This document shows positions 1-7,553 of a stretch of 9,773 bases of DNA, piece by piece; position 1 is the stretch's first letter, and the number at the start of each line of letters is the position of its first letter. Source of the DNA: Oscillospiraceae bacterium. GTDB taxonomy: Bacteria > Bacillota > Clostridia > Oscillospirales > Ruminococcaceae. Below the pieces are notes generated by a model. That model did not search any database. It saw only the letters and a list, made by a program, of their open reading frames with translations, and was not told the DNA's origin. The translations under genes were made by a program, and so were the position numbers. The stretch is taken from contig JAGBFZ010000403.1 of the NCBI GenBank assembly GCA_018110855.1, positions 1-9,773 on the forward strand, in the 5' to 3' direction.

Positions 1-452
1 CTGCTGTGGACGTATCCGATTCAGCGGTGGAGATGGCACATTCAAATGCTGTTCTCAACGGACTTGAGGGGAATATGGATTTTGTTCGGAGCGATGTTTT
101 TGACTTTCTGAAAGCCCGACTTGAAGCCCATGACAGGAGTGCGGATTACATAATACTCGATCCGCCTGCTTTTACAAAATCCCGAAAAACTGTCGGAAAT
201 GCACGAAACGGATATCTTGAGCTTAACACCCTTGCAATGCGTCTGCTTCCCAGAGGAGGATATCTTGCAACTGCGTCCTGTTCCCATTTTATGACAGAGA
301 CTCTCTTTGCTCAGATGTTAAGAGACGCAGCAAAGGCGGCAGGAGTGGAGCTTCGGCTTATTGAGCTTCGCAGACAGGCACCCGATCATCCTATACTCAT
401 GAATGTGGAAGAAACAGAATATCTGAAATTTTTCCTGCTGCAAATTATATAA
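1..452 (+). CDS. RlmI/RlmK-type 23S rRNA (cytosine-C5) methyltransferase, 3' part only
   Basis: This is the C-terminal ~149 residues of a class I S-adenosylmethionine-dependent RNA methyltransferase. The reading frame is open to the left edge (first full codon at base 3), so the N-terminal PUA-like region and the glycine-rich SAM motif are outside the window; the GTG at base 6 is internal. Visible motifs, numbered from that GTG, are the acidic-loop region DVSDSAVEMAHSNAVLNG (2-19), the motif IV segment YIILDPPAFTKSR (48-60, DPP at 52-54), the SCSHF segment (91-95) and the C-terminal DHPILMNVEETEYLKF block (127-142). In family members such as E. coli RlmI (m5C1962 of 23S rRNA), the DPP and SCSH segments shape the active site. 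The exact target base cannot be decided from this part. The TAA stop at 450-452 lies partly in the left arm of the shared terminator. It converges with clpE. Family call is firm; the RlmI orthology is probable. Confidence 0.85.
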   Translation, partial: AVDVSDSAVEMAHSNAVLNGLEGNMDFVRSDVFDFLKARLEAHDRSADYIILDPPAFTKSRKTVGNARNGYLELNTLAMRLLPRGGYLATASCSHFMTETLFAQMLRDAAKAAGVELRLIELRRQAPDHPILMNVEETEYLKFFLLQII

Positions 453-491
453 AAATAGACTGCTGAACAAACCGTTCAGCAGTCTATTTTT
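451..491. terminator. Bidirectional rho-independent terminator between rlmI-like gene and clpE
   Basis: A perfect 18-bp inverted repeat has arms at 451-468 and 474-491 and a 5-nt loop (AAACC). The core stem is TAGACTGCTGAAC, flanked by an A run on the left and a T run on the right, so each strand has a U tract after its hairpin. It overlaps the stop codon of the + strand methyltransferase (450-452) by two bases and that of the - strand clpE (491-493) by one. One element therefore serves both convergent genes. I see no other strong terminator in the window. Confidence 0.93.
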
Positions 492-2803
492 TATTCACAG
501 GTAACTTCAATGTTATCTTTTTTAGCCGAAAGCTTTATCAGCGACGGCTCTTTTCCTGCATTTTCCACAATAATATCAGCAATCTTATCCTCAATTTCCG
601 TTCGGATAAAGCTCTTGATATCACGAGCTCCATATTTCTTGCCGAAGGATTTTTCGGCAATGACATTCAATACCCTCTTGTCAAACTTGAGAGCAATGCC
701 CTTTTCTGCCAAAGGCTCCTTCATCTCCGACAGCATCAGACCCGCTATCTCAGCATAATTCTCCTTGGAAAGAGGACTGAATACAACGACCTCGTCCACA
801 CGGCTCAGAAATTCGGGGCGGAGGAAATCAGAAAGCGCCTTCATAGCCTTCTCTCTGGAAATATCCTCCTCGGTCTTGTTAAATCCAAGGCTGGTGGTCT
901 TATCCGAAGAACCTGCGTTTGATGTCATGCAGATAATGGTATTTTCAAAATTGACCGATCTGCCCTGAGCGTCATTCACCTTGCCCTCGTCAAGTATCTG
1001 AAGAAGCAGATTCATAATATCAGGGTGAGCCTTTTCAATCTCGTCAAAAAGAACTACAGAATATGGGTGACGTCTGACCTTTTCTGTAAGCTGACCCGCT
1101 TCATCATAGCCCACATATCCCGGAGGAGAGCCGATAAGCCTTGATACAGCATGCTTTTCCATAAATTCAGTCATGTCAAGGCGGATAAGGGTGTCATTTC
1201 CGCTGAAAAGCTCATCATTTATCACCTTAACAAGCTCTGTCTTTCCAACGCCTGTGGGTCCTACGAAAATAAACGAAGCAGGTCTGCGGCGTTTTGAAAG
1301 CTGTGCCCGTGAACGTCTGATAGCCTTGCAGGCAAGCTCAACAGCCTTATCCTGACCGATTATCCTCTTTTTCATTGATCCTTCAAGCGTCGAGAGCTTT
1401 TTAAGCTCAGTTTCCTCGATCTTATTTGCAGGAATACCTGTCCAAAGCTCGATAACTCTCGCCAGATCCTGCTCGGTAACATTTATGGAGGAAACCTTTT
1501 TTGTAAGTGCGTCAAGCTCGTTCTTCTCCCTGATAAGTTCCGATTTTTTCTCTGCCAGAGTCTCAAAATTCGGCTCGCTGCCGTCCTCAAGAGTCTTTAT
1601 TTCGTTTTCAAGCTCCGAGACCTGCACCGATTTTTTCTGATGCTCTGCAAGCACTTCACTGGAAATGCTTCTGTTTGCACAGGCTTCATCAAGCAGATCA
1701 ATAGCCTTATCGGGGAGATATCTGTCGTTTATATATCTTTCCGAAAGCACAGCACAGAGCCTGATAAGCTCATCGCTGATCTTGACCTTATGATGCTCTT
1801 CATAATAATGCTTGATACCCTTTAAAACCTCAACTGTGTCATCAACAGTTGGCTCATTTACGGTAACAGGCTGAAAACGTCTTTCAAGTGCGCTGTCCTT
1901 TTCGATATACTTGCGGTATTCCTTAAAGGTGGTCGCACCGATGACCTGAACCTCGCCGCGGCTGAGAGGCGGCTTGAGGATATTGGCAGCATTCATGGAA
2001 GAGCCTTCGCTGTCACCCGCTCCCACAATGTTGTGTATCTCATCAATAAAAAGGATAATATTGCCCTCAGCCTTGACCTCGTCCACAAGCCCCTTCATAC
2101 GGCTTTCAAACTGACCGCGGAACTGTGTACCCGCCACAAGAGCGGTAAGATCAAGAAGAAAAACCTCCTTGTCAGCAAGCTGAAAGGGAACGTCCCCCGA
2201 TGCGATCCTCTGAGCAAGACCTTCTGCAATTGCAGTTTTTCCCACGCCGGGCTCACCGATCAGACAGGGATTGTTCTTCTGTCTGCGGCAGAGTATCTGT
2301 ATCGTGCGGGCAATTTCCTTATCTCTTCCGATAATGGTATCCAGCTTGCCTTCCTTTGCACGGGAGGTAAGGTCTGTGCAGAAGGAGCTGAGATATTTTC
2401 TCTTTTTTGCTTTTGATTCTTTTGCGTCCTTGCCCTTTCTGATACGTTCCCGTCTCTCAGTGGCTTCCGTATCGGATTCAGAGACAGAATCATCTTCCGA
2501 AGGCTTTTTATTATCATTCTGCAAGCCTCCGCCGAAAAGAGCATTGAAAAACCCGGGCAGAGAATTCGTACCGCCCTGATTGAACATTTCCATATCAAAG
2601 CTGTCCTTTACTCCGCTCATTGCATCGGCAAATTCCTCTATATCGTCATCAGTAACACCCATCTGATCCATATATTCCTTGATCTGAGGCACATTAAGCT
2701 CACGGGCACATACAAGACAAAGCCCTTCATTCCGCTTTTCTCCGCCCTGCATTGATGTGATGAACACCATTGCCTCTCTTTTTTTGCATCTGGTGCAAAG
2801 CAT
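491..2803 (-). CDS. clpE: ClpE-type AAA+ unfoldase, ClpP-associated, with N-terminal zinc finger
   Basis: This is a 770-residue HSP100 ATPase that should unfold substrates and thread them into ClpP in the cytoplasm. The N-terminus carries a CX2C-X22-CX2C zinc finger (C3, C6, C29, C32) in place of the Clp_N domain, the ClpE signature. A poorly conserved acidic-then-basic linker follows (about 65-140). AAA domain 1 has Walker A GEPGVGKT (183-190), Walker B ILFIDE (250-255), an FRG pore loop (228-230) and arginines at 308-309. A short middle domain (about 384-437) includes a UVR-like helix. Domain 2 has Walker A GPTGVGKT (515-522), the GYVG pore loop (562-565), Walker B VVLFDE (583-588), sensor-1 N629 and sensor-2 GAR (725-727). 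LGF at 639-641 fits the ClpP-docking tripeptide. The start follows an AAAGGA site. The protein is longer than I recall for B. subtilis ClpE (about 700), mostly through the linker. I see no CtsR or CIRCE operator in the 51 bp upstream, and no ctsR or mcsAB in the window. ClpC is the alternative, but it lacks this finger. Confidence 0.9.
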   Translation of the reverse strand: MLCTRCKKREAMVFITSMQGGEKRNEGLCLVCARELNVPQIKEYMDQMGVTDDDIEEFADAMSGVKDSFDMEMFNQGGTNSLPGFFNALFGGGLQNDNKKPSEDDSVSESDTEATERRERIRKGKDAKESKAKKRKYLSSFCTDLTSRAKEGKLDTIIGRDKEIARTIQILCRRQKNNPCLIGEPGVGKTAIAEGLAQRIASGDVPFQLADKEVFLLDLTALVAGTQFRGQFESRMKGLVDEVKAEGNIILFIDEIHNIVGAGDSEGSSMNAANILKPPLSRGEVQVIGATTFKEYRKYIEKDSALERRFQPVTVNEPTVDDTVEVLKGIKHYYEEHHKVKISDELIRLCAVLSERYINDRYLPDKAIDLLDEACANRSISSEVLAEHQKKSVQVSELENEIKTLEDGSEPNFETLAEKKSELIREKNELDALTKKVSSINVTEQDLARVIELWTGIPANKIEETELKKLSTLEGSMKKRIIGQDKAVELACKAIRRSRAQLSKRRRPASFIFVGPTGVGKTELVKVINDELFSGNDTLIRLDMTEFMEKHAVSRLIGSPPGYVGYDEAGQLTEKVRRHPYSVVLFDEIEKAHPDIMNLLLQILDEGKVNDAQGRSVNFENTIICMTSNAGSSDKTTSLGFNKTEEDISREKAMKALSDFLRPEFLSRVDEVVVFSPLSKENYAEIAGLMLSEMKEPLAEKGIALKFDKRVLNVIAEKSFGKKYGARDIKSFIRTEIEDKIADIIVENAGKEPSLIKLSAKKDNIEVTCE

Positions 2804-2854
2804 TAAATCAATCCTTTCCGCCCGAATGATCGTCGGACAATAAAGTTATTTACA

Positions 2855-3823
2855 TTATTTCAGAAAACCGAAGCCCTTCGCCATGTCGTACAACCTGCCG
2901 AAGAATAGAGTCTCGGAAAAAATATCCTCGTTCATATAGGTCATTCCGCCGGTAAGCCGAACTAAAATAACTATCAGAATGACCGAAGCGACAATCACCA
3001 TAACTCCCACAGCTGCACCGAGGACGCCTCCAAGAAGTGAATCACAAGCCTTAACAGGCTCGATCTTTCTCACAATAAGAATAATATTTACAACTATTCT
3101 AAGCAAAATGCTGACGACAGAAAAAACTATCACCCAGACAATGGTCCCGATCATTCTGATAGCTGTGGGACGAACAATTTTTTTCTCAAGATAATCAGCA
3201 GCGCCTGTTGTCGGCGAATCCTTGTCTTTTATCCCCAAAAGCTCATAAATAAACGCTTCATGGGCATCTTTATCCTTAAATATCTCTTCCACCGAGTTTT
3301 CAGATACCGTTATCCCCAATGGAAGCCTGCTGTTTATTTCTTCCGCAACAGAGCCGCTGTATTCAGAGGCTATACTATCTATTTTATCACGAAAATACTG
3401 ATTAGTCAATAGGGTGTTCACATCCAGCTGAAAAAATGCAAAGGCTTCTGATATCTGACTTCGAAGTACATCATCGTCAGTACCCAGATAATCCCTGACC
3501 AGCTGCTTCAGCTCCTCTGAGCCTCCCAGATTTTCATCAATGAACCTGTCTGCGGACTGCTCAGCCTCACCTTTAATTCTTTTTGATGCTTCGTCTCTTA
3601 CATCCTTAACTGCTGAATCAATATGCTCGTTTATTACAGCCGAGAAATAATCATCGTATATTTTTGATGTCACAGGATATGACGAGCAAGCTGCAGCAGC
3701 GGTAAAAGCAATAATCATGCAGATCAGACTGAGAACCGTCCTGAGCACACCACGCTTAAATCCCCGTCCGATAAATGCGATCAGGATAACTGCCGCCCCG
3801 ATGTCATAGACATATTGGATCAT
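2855..3823 (-). CDS. CvpA-like integral membrane protein with a large central insertion
   Basis: This 322-residue protein has hydrophobic segments at about 5-18, 27-47, 222-252 and 262-290. The first pair contains a GRGFKRGVLRTVLSL segment (19-33) and the last pair is preceded by DSLLGGVLGAAVG (261-273), both in the style of the CvpA family (colicin V production proteins, small four-helix inner-membrane proteins). The classic E. coli protein is about 160 residues. Here about 170 polar, charged residues (50-220) separate the two helix pairs. The region is rich in Glu, Asp and Lys, looks mainly helical, and probably forms a single soluble domain on one face of the membrane. The cellular role of CvpA proteins is not well defined. 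The ATG follows a good GAGGTGA site (3837-3843) at a long distance of about 13-15 nt; an in-frame TGA just upstream excludes a longer start. The gene lies 31 bp after the DUF5711-like gene and is probably co-transcribed with it. Confidence 0.75.
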   Translation of the reverse strand: MIQYVYDIGAAVILIAFIGRGFKRGVLRTVLSLICMIIAFTAAAACSSYPVTSKIYDDYFSAVINEHIDSAVKDVRDEASKRIKGEAEQSADRFIDENLGGSEELKQLVRDYLGTDDDVLRSQISEAFAFFQLDVNTLLTNQYFRDKIDSIASEYSGSVAEEINSRLPLGITVSENSVEEIFKDKDAHEAFIYELLGIKDKDSPTTGAADYLEKKIVRPTAIRMIGTIVWVIVFSVVSILLRIVVNIILIVRKIEPVKACDSLLGGVLGAAVGVMVIVASVILIVILVRLTGGMTYMNEDIFSETLFFGRLYDMAKGFGFLK

Positions 3824-3854
3824 TATATAATTTTTTCACCTCGAAACAAAATGG

Positions 3855-5036
3855 TTAACCGCTGAAGCTTATGCGGTTTACACTGTCATATCCTAACAGG
3901 AATATGTATTTTGAGCATTTGCAGAAATCGTCAAAATCGTCCTCAAGCAAAATTTCACCGTTTAATATCCCGTCAGAGCTGAATATTTTTATCCCCGAAT
4001 CATTCAGGATATATACCTGTGAATTATCGGTGTAAACCTTCTTTGCCTCCTCGTCCAGAGAGATCACAACAGGAGAAGAGCAGTCTGCTCCGATAAACGA
4101 GATAAGCTCAGTCTTTCTGATATCGCTGTTTTCGGTAATAACCGCAGAAATTTTCCCGGAAGTGTTATAATCGGTGATGGGATCGCTGTAAGTATACTGA
4201 GAAACAAGTTCACCATCCCGTGTAAAGCCCGCAGAAACAGTATCACCGATCATAATGATACCATCGTCCGTAAATTCCACATCAAGAGCAAGGGTAGCGA
4301 CGCCATCGCTCTCCCACATTGGCTCGGTATCATTAAAATCGAACCGCTTCATGCGTGATATGAGCTGACCTCCCTCAGCGCTCAGGACAGTAACAATGCA
4401 TCCGCTGCTGTTTTCATTAAAAGTCACATTAATAATACGGCTGTCATAGCTGAAATATGTGAAAATGGGATTGCCCATAGGATCATAGATCTTCAGCATT
4501 GCAAGATACTTGTCCGATCTGGTAACAACAGCAGCATAATCCGATTCAGACAGCTTTGCAAGATAGATAACATCATCTGCGGTTTTCGAATAAATATTCT
4601 TATATTTGCTTTCAAGGCTGAAATCTCTGCCGCCCTCATCGTAAATAAGTGCCTTTGAGCCTGAAACGCAGAGAATAGGATTGGCATAGGTGTGCTGACG
4701 CTCATTCATGACCTTTCCGTCTGTGCTGTAAACATGAAAACGGGACTCATCAAGAAGGGCAAGTGAGCCATCCATATCCATAAGCTGAAAGCCTGAGCCG
4801 CCCTCCACCTTCAGAGGAAATTTCCCCTCAGACATTTCCGCAGTTTCCTCTGAGGAAAGATTTTCCGGGATATTCGTAAGTATCCCCTTGAAATACGGCA
4901 TCCACATATCCTTTGTCAAGGCGGCGATTAGCGCAGCACCGCAGATAAGAAGAATGATGAACACCTTTATTATCAAATTTTTCGTCTGCTTAGCCTGTCT
5001 CCTTTTTCTAAGCTCGGAAATATCCGTAACGGGCAT
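3855..5036 (-). CDS. DUF5711-like single-pass membrane protein with a beta-propeller-like outer domain
   Basis: This 393-residue protein of unknown function resembles the Firmicute family DUF5711; I assign that from memory of the architecture. The first 20 residues are basic (RKRRQAKQTK at 10-19). One transmembrane helix follows at about 21-40, which by the positive-inside rule puts the remaining ~350 residues outside the cell. The outer part is beta-rich and contains repeated blade-like units: LLDESRFHVYSTDGKV (94-109), LKIYDPMGNPIFTYF (181-195), a unit at about 262-281 ending FTRDGELVSQY, and VYILNDSGIKIFSSDGIL (341-358). These suggest a WD40/PQQ-like propeller used for binding rather than catalysis. 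No signal-peptidase site or lipobox is visible. The start is set by GAGGAGG (5044-5050) 7 nt before the ATG; this site overlaps the truA stop codon, implying translational coupling. It is followed 31 bp later by the CvpA-like gene. Confidence 0.72.
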   Translation of the reverse strand: MPVTDISELRKRRQAKQTKNLIIKVFIILLICGAALIAALTKDMWMPYFKGILTNIPENLSSEETAEMSEGKFPLKVEGGSGFQLMDMDGSLALLDESRFHVYSTDGKVMNERQHTYANPILCVSGSKALIYDEGGRDFSLESKYKNIYSKTADDVIYLAKLSESDYAAVVTRSDKYLAMLKIYDPMGNPIFTYFSYDSRIINVTFNENSSGCIVTVLSAEGGQLISRMKRFDFNDTEPMWESDGVATLALDVEFTDDGIIMIGDTVSAGFTRDGELVSQYTYSDPITDYNTSGKISAVITENSDIRKTELISFIGADCSSPVVISLDEEAKKVYTDNSQVYILNDSGIKIFSSDGILNGEILLEDDFDDFCKCSKYIFLLGYDSVNRISFSG

Positions 5037-5048
5037 TTTAACGCCTCC

Positions 5049-5792
5049 TCAATCATAAAATACACGGTTGAGATAGAGACCGCAGGGTTTTGCAGTAATA
5101 CCCGCACGGTTCCTGTCTCTGCTTTCAATTATATCGGGAAGCTCCTCGGGCGATATCCGTCCTTCGCTTACTTCCATCAGAGTTCCTGCGATTATCCTGA
5201 CCATGTTGTATAAAAATCCGTCTCCCCTGACAGTCAGAATGACCATGTCACCCTCACGCCCTGCCTCGCACAGAGATACTGTGCGGACAGTATTATCCTT
5301 CACGCCAAGGGAACCGCAGAAGGAAAGAAAATCGTGAGTGCCTTCAATATATTTTCCCGCCCTGTTCATCTTATCAATATCAAGCTCAAAGGGATAATGA
5401 AGCGCAAGACCGTCAAGAAACGGGTCTCGCACGCTTCGGTTAAGGATCTTGTAAACATATTCCTTTCCTGTGCATGAATATCTTGCATGAAAATCCGGTG
5501 AGACCTCTTCGCAGTCAAGAACAGCAATATCGGCAGGAAGGATACTGTTCATTCCGCGGATAATATTTCCGCAGGGAATGGTATGGCTGGTATTAAAAGA
5601 AAAGAAATATTCATTTGCATGAACACCCGTATCTGTTCGGGAGCAGCCGTTGATCTTCACATCGGAAGCGGTAAGACGGGAAAGCCTGTCCTCAAGGACA
5701 TTCTGAACAGACAAAGCATTTTCCTGTCTCTGAAAGCCATGGTATGCCGTCCCGTTGTATGCGATTTTGACTTTTAAATTGCGGGCTGACAA
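5049..5792 (-). CDS. truA: tRNA pseudouridine(38-40) synthase TruA
   Basis: TruA converts uridines 38-40 in the anticodon arm of many tRNAs to pseudouridine. The 247-residue length is normal for bacterial TruA. Visible hallmarks are the N-terminal KVKIAYNGTAYHGFQRQ strand (8-24), the active-site loop GCSRTDTGVHA (49-59) with nucleophile D54, ARYSCTGKEYVYKI (103-116) and the C-terminal GFLYNMVRIIAGTLMEV (192-208). Initiation is at TTG: the only upstream in-frame codons before a stop are non-ATG, the protein N-terminus matches the family here, and a strong AAAGGGGG site lies 7 nt upstream. It starts 19 bp after ecfT, the order commonly seen in Firmicutes (ecfA1-ecfA2-ecfT-truA), so co-transcription is likely. 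Confidence 0.95.
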   Translation of the reverse strand: MSARNLKVKIAYNGTAYHGFQRQENALSVQNVLEDRLSRLTASDVKINGCSRTDTGVHANEYFFSFNTSHTIPCGNIIRGMNSILPADIAVLDCEEVSPDFHARYSCTGKEYVYKILNRSVRDPFLDGLALHYPFELDIDKMNRAGKYIEGTHDFLSFCGSLGVKDNTVRTVSLCEAGREGDMVILTVRGDGFLYNMVRIIAGTLMEVSEGRISPEELPDIIESRDRNRAGITAKPCGLYLNRVFYD

Positions 5793-5807
5793 GCCAAAGC
5801 CCCCTTT
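5790..5807 (-). promoter_or_regulatory. Ribosome binding site and TTG start codon of truA
   Basis: AAAGGGGG (5800-5807) stands 7 nt before TTG (5790-5792). No ATG, GTG or further TTG occurs in this frame between the upstream in-frame stop (5820-5822) and this codon, and conserved TruA residues begin within eight codons. The site therefore supports non-ATG initiation. Confidence 0.8.
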
Positions 5808-5811
5808 CCGA

Positions 5812-6621
5812 TCAGATAATTATCTTTCCCATGTCGATTATCAGAACGCCGCATAAAAACAGCAGCGACAGACACAGTGCAGCATAATCCGAGCCGCCCG
5901 ACACCAATGATTTCAGCTTTGTCCGTCCTTCACCGCCGTTGTAGCAGCGGCACTCCATAGCAAGAGCAAGCTCCTCAGCTCTTCTGAAGGAGGAAACAAA
6001 AAGCGGAATAATGACAGGAACCAGCGCCTTAGCTCTTTGAGCCAGCGTACCGCTGTCCATATCCGCTCCCCTTGCCTTCTGAGCGGACATTATCTTGTCC
6101 GTCTCCTCAATGAGAGTGGGGATAAATCTAAGAGCAATGGTCATCATCATTGCAAGCTCATGAACCGGGAAATGCAGCTTTCCCAAGGGCTTCATCATCT
6201 GCTCGATTGCATCGGTAAGCACAATAGGCGATGTTGTGTAGGTAAGCAGCGATGAACCACAGATAAGCGCAATAAGCCTTATTATCATATATCCCGAGGT
6301 AATAAGCCCGTTATCCGTGATCCTTATCTTCCATAATTCAAAGACCGTAACGCCATCAATAAAGAAGATATTCAGCACAGATGTGAATATGATAATAGGC
6401 ACGATCGGCTTCATGCTTTTAATAATGAGCTTTGGTGAAAGTTTTGAGGAGGCAAAGGCGATAACAAAGAATAAAAGCGCAAGAAACAGCGATAAAAAGC
6501 TGTCTGCGGAAAAGATCATTATGATGAATACGGCAGTTATAACTATCTTAAACCGCGCATCCAGCTTGTGAACAGGCGAATTTCCGGGGAAATACTGTCC
6601 GATGGTAATGTCCTTAAGCAT
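5812..6621 (-). CDS. ecfT: ECF transporter transmembrane coupling protein EcfT
   Basis: EcfT is the membrane scaffold that joins the EcfA1-EcfA2 ATPase pair to exchangeable substrate-binding S-components (vitamins, Co/Ni and similar micronutrients). I place the start at 6621, giving 269 residues beginning MLKDITIGQYFPGNSP, the usual family N-terminus. It has GGGGAGGT 7 nt upstream; a start at 6651 would add ten unsupported residues. Hydrophobic segments lie at about 26-42, 43-62, 70-90, 109-126 and 245-262, with a long cytoplasmic coupling region between the last two. In that region the two X-R-X coupling motifs appear as ARG (183-185, in QKARGADM) and CRC (224-226, in AMECRCYNGGEGRT). The second replaces the textbook ARG but keeps the arginine. 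The start overlaps the last 8 bases of ecfA2, so the two are translationally coupled. Confidence 0.93.
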   Translation of the reverse strand: MLKDITIGQYFPGNSPVHKLDARFKIVITAVFIIMIFSADSFLSLFLALLFFVIAFASSKLSPKLIIKSMKPIVPIIIFTSVLNIFFIDGVTVFELWKIRITDNGLITSGYMIIRLIALICGSSLLTYTTSPIVLTDAIEQMMKPLGKLHFPVHELAMMMTIALRFIPTLIEETDKIMSAQKARGADMDSGTLAQRAKALVPVIIPLFVSSFRRAEELALAMECRCYNGGEGRTKLKSLVSGGSDYAALCLSLLFLCGVLIIDMGKIII

Positions 6622-7492
6622 TTGCAATACCTCCCCTGCCATGGCTCTCAAGATATTCGCTGATGGTTTTCAGGGCAAATTCCACAGTATAAACGTCTCC
6701 TCTGATATCAATTCCCCTGCTGCGGAGAACAGCTAATATCTTTGTTATCTGAGGGACCGAAAGTCCCACCGCGGAGATCTCATCAGCCCGCGCAAAAACG
6801 GCAGGAGGAGTGTCATAGCAAAGCACCTCTCCCCTGTTCATAACAAGTATCCTGCTTGCAAAGCGAGCAACATCCTCCATGCTGTGAGAAACAAGCATGA
6901 CTGTTGATTTTGTTTCCTCATGGTATCTCTTGACCTGCCCGAGGATAGTCTCCCGTCCCTTCGGGTCAAGCCCTGCGGTAGGCTCGTCAAGTATAAGCAC
7001 CTTGGGACGCATTGCCATTACGCCCGCAATGGCGACCCTTCGCTTCTGACCGCCCGAAAGCTCAAAGGGAGACTTATTCAGAAGCTCGGAACTGATTCCC
7101 ACAAGCTCTGCAGTTTCCCGAACTCTCTTATCAATCTCCTTTACGTCAAGCCCCATATTTTTAGGACCGAATGCAATGTCCTTATAAACCGTCTCCTCAA
7201 ATATCTGATATTCGGGATACTGAAAAACCAAGCCCACCTTAAAGCGGATATCCCGAAGCTTCACGTCCTTGCTCCAGATATCCGTCCCGTCAATGATGAC
7301 CCTGCCCGATGTTGGCTTAATCAGCCCATTGAGGTGCTGGATAAGGGTAGACTTACCCGAGCCTGTGTGCCCGATAATGCCCACAAGCTCCCCTTCTTCG
7401 ATCTCGAGATCAACATTATTCACCGCAGTCTTTTCAAAGGGCGTCCCCTGACTGTAGGTGTAGGTCAGCTTTTCGGTTTTGATAATAGCCAT
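6614..7492 (-). CDS. ecfA2: ECF transporter ATP-binding protein EcfA2
   Basis: This is one of the two ATPases of the energising module (cytoplasmic, 292 residues, normal length). Motifs in order: Walker A GHTGSGKST (41-49), Q-loop FQYPEYQIFEETV (90-102, Q91), signature LSGGQKRR (145-152), Walker B VLILDEP (165-171), D-loop GLDP (174-177) and switch H203 (VSHS). The YPEYQ-FEETV stretch is typical of EcfA2 rather than EcfA1, which usually has NPDNQ-VASVVE. The C-terminal part contains VGLSVPQITKI (242-252), matching the conserved VGL-VPQ element that also occurs in EcfA1. The start has GGAGG 5 nt upstream. It follows the 251-residue membrane gene by 61 bp, not ecfA1, and overlaps ecfT by 8 bp downstream. 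Confidence 0.94.
   Translation of the reverse strand: MAIIKTEKLTYTYSQGTPFEKTAVNNVDLEIEEGELVGIIGHTGSGKSTLIQHLNGLIKPTSGRVIIDGTDIWSKDVKLRDIRFKVGLVFQYPEYQIFEETVYKDIAFGPKNMGLDVKEIDKRVRETAELVGISSELLNKSPFELSGGQKRRVAIAGVMAMRPKVLILDEPTAGLDPKGRETILGQVKRYHEETKSTVMLVSHSMEDVARFASRILVMNRGEVLCYDTPPAVFARADEISAVGLSVPQITKILAVLRSRGIDIRGDVYTVEFALKTISEYLESHGRGGIANA
6619..6636 (-). promoter_or_regulatory. Ribosome binding site that fixes the ecfT start, inside the end of ecfA2
   Basis: GGGGAGGT (6629-6636) lies 7 nt before the ATG at 6619-6621, within the last codons of ecfA2. It selects this ATG over the upstream ATG at 6649-6651. The ATG-to-TAA overlap of 8 bases (6614-6621) is typical of translational coupling between subunits of one complex. 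Confidence 0.85.
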
Positions 7493-7553
7493 TTAAACCT
7501 CCGAATTTAAAATACATTTCCGCTATGGGATAATGTTTTTATTTTCCGATAAA

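Noticed and set aside
2804..2854. Search for CtsR or CIRCE operators and a promoter before clpE
   Set aside because: Only a 4-bp CCGA/TCGG stem and no recognisable -35/-10 pair or heptad repeat were found.
3788..3843. Possible short leader peptide starting at GTG (3838-3840) just after the cvpA-like gene's Shine-Dalgarno site
   Set aside because: It would encode only 11 residues and would need the Shine-Dalgarno bases as its own start codon. The long spacing to the real ATG is a simpler explanation.
7493..7509. TTTAAA repeats flanking the ecfA2 ribosome binding site, which could pair and hold it in a loop
   Set aside because: The stem would be six A-T pairs only, too weak to act as a switch, and the binding site would remain in the open loop.
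6920..7510. Open frame of 196 residues on the + strand
   Set aside because: It is antisense to ecfA2, whose ATPase motifs are complete. No family feature or start signal is visible.
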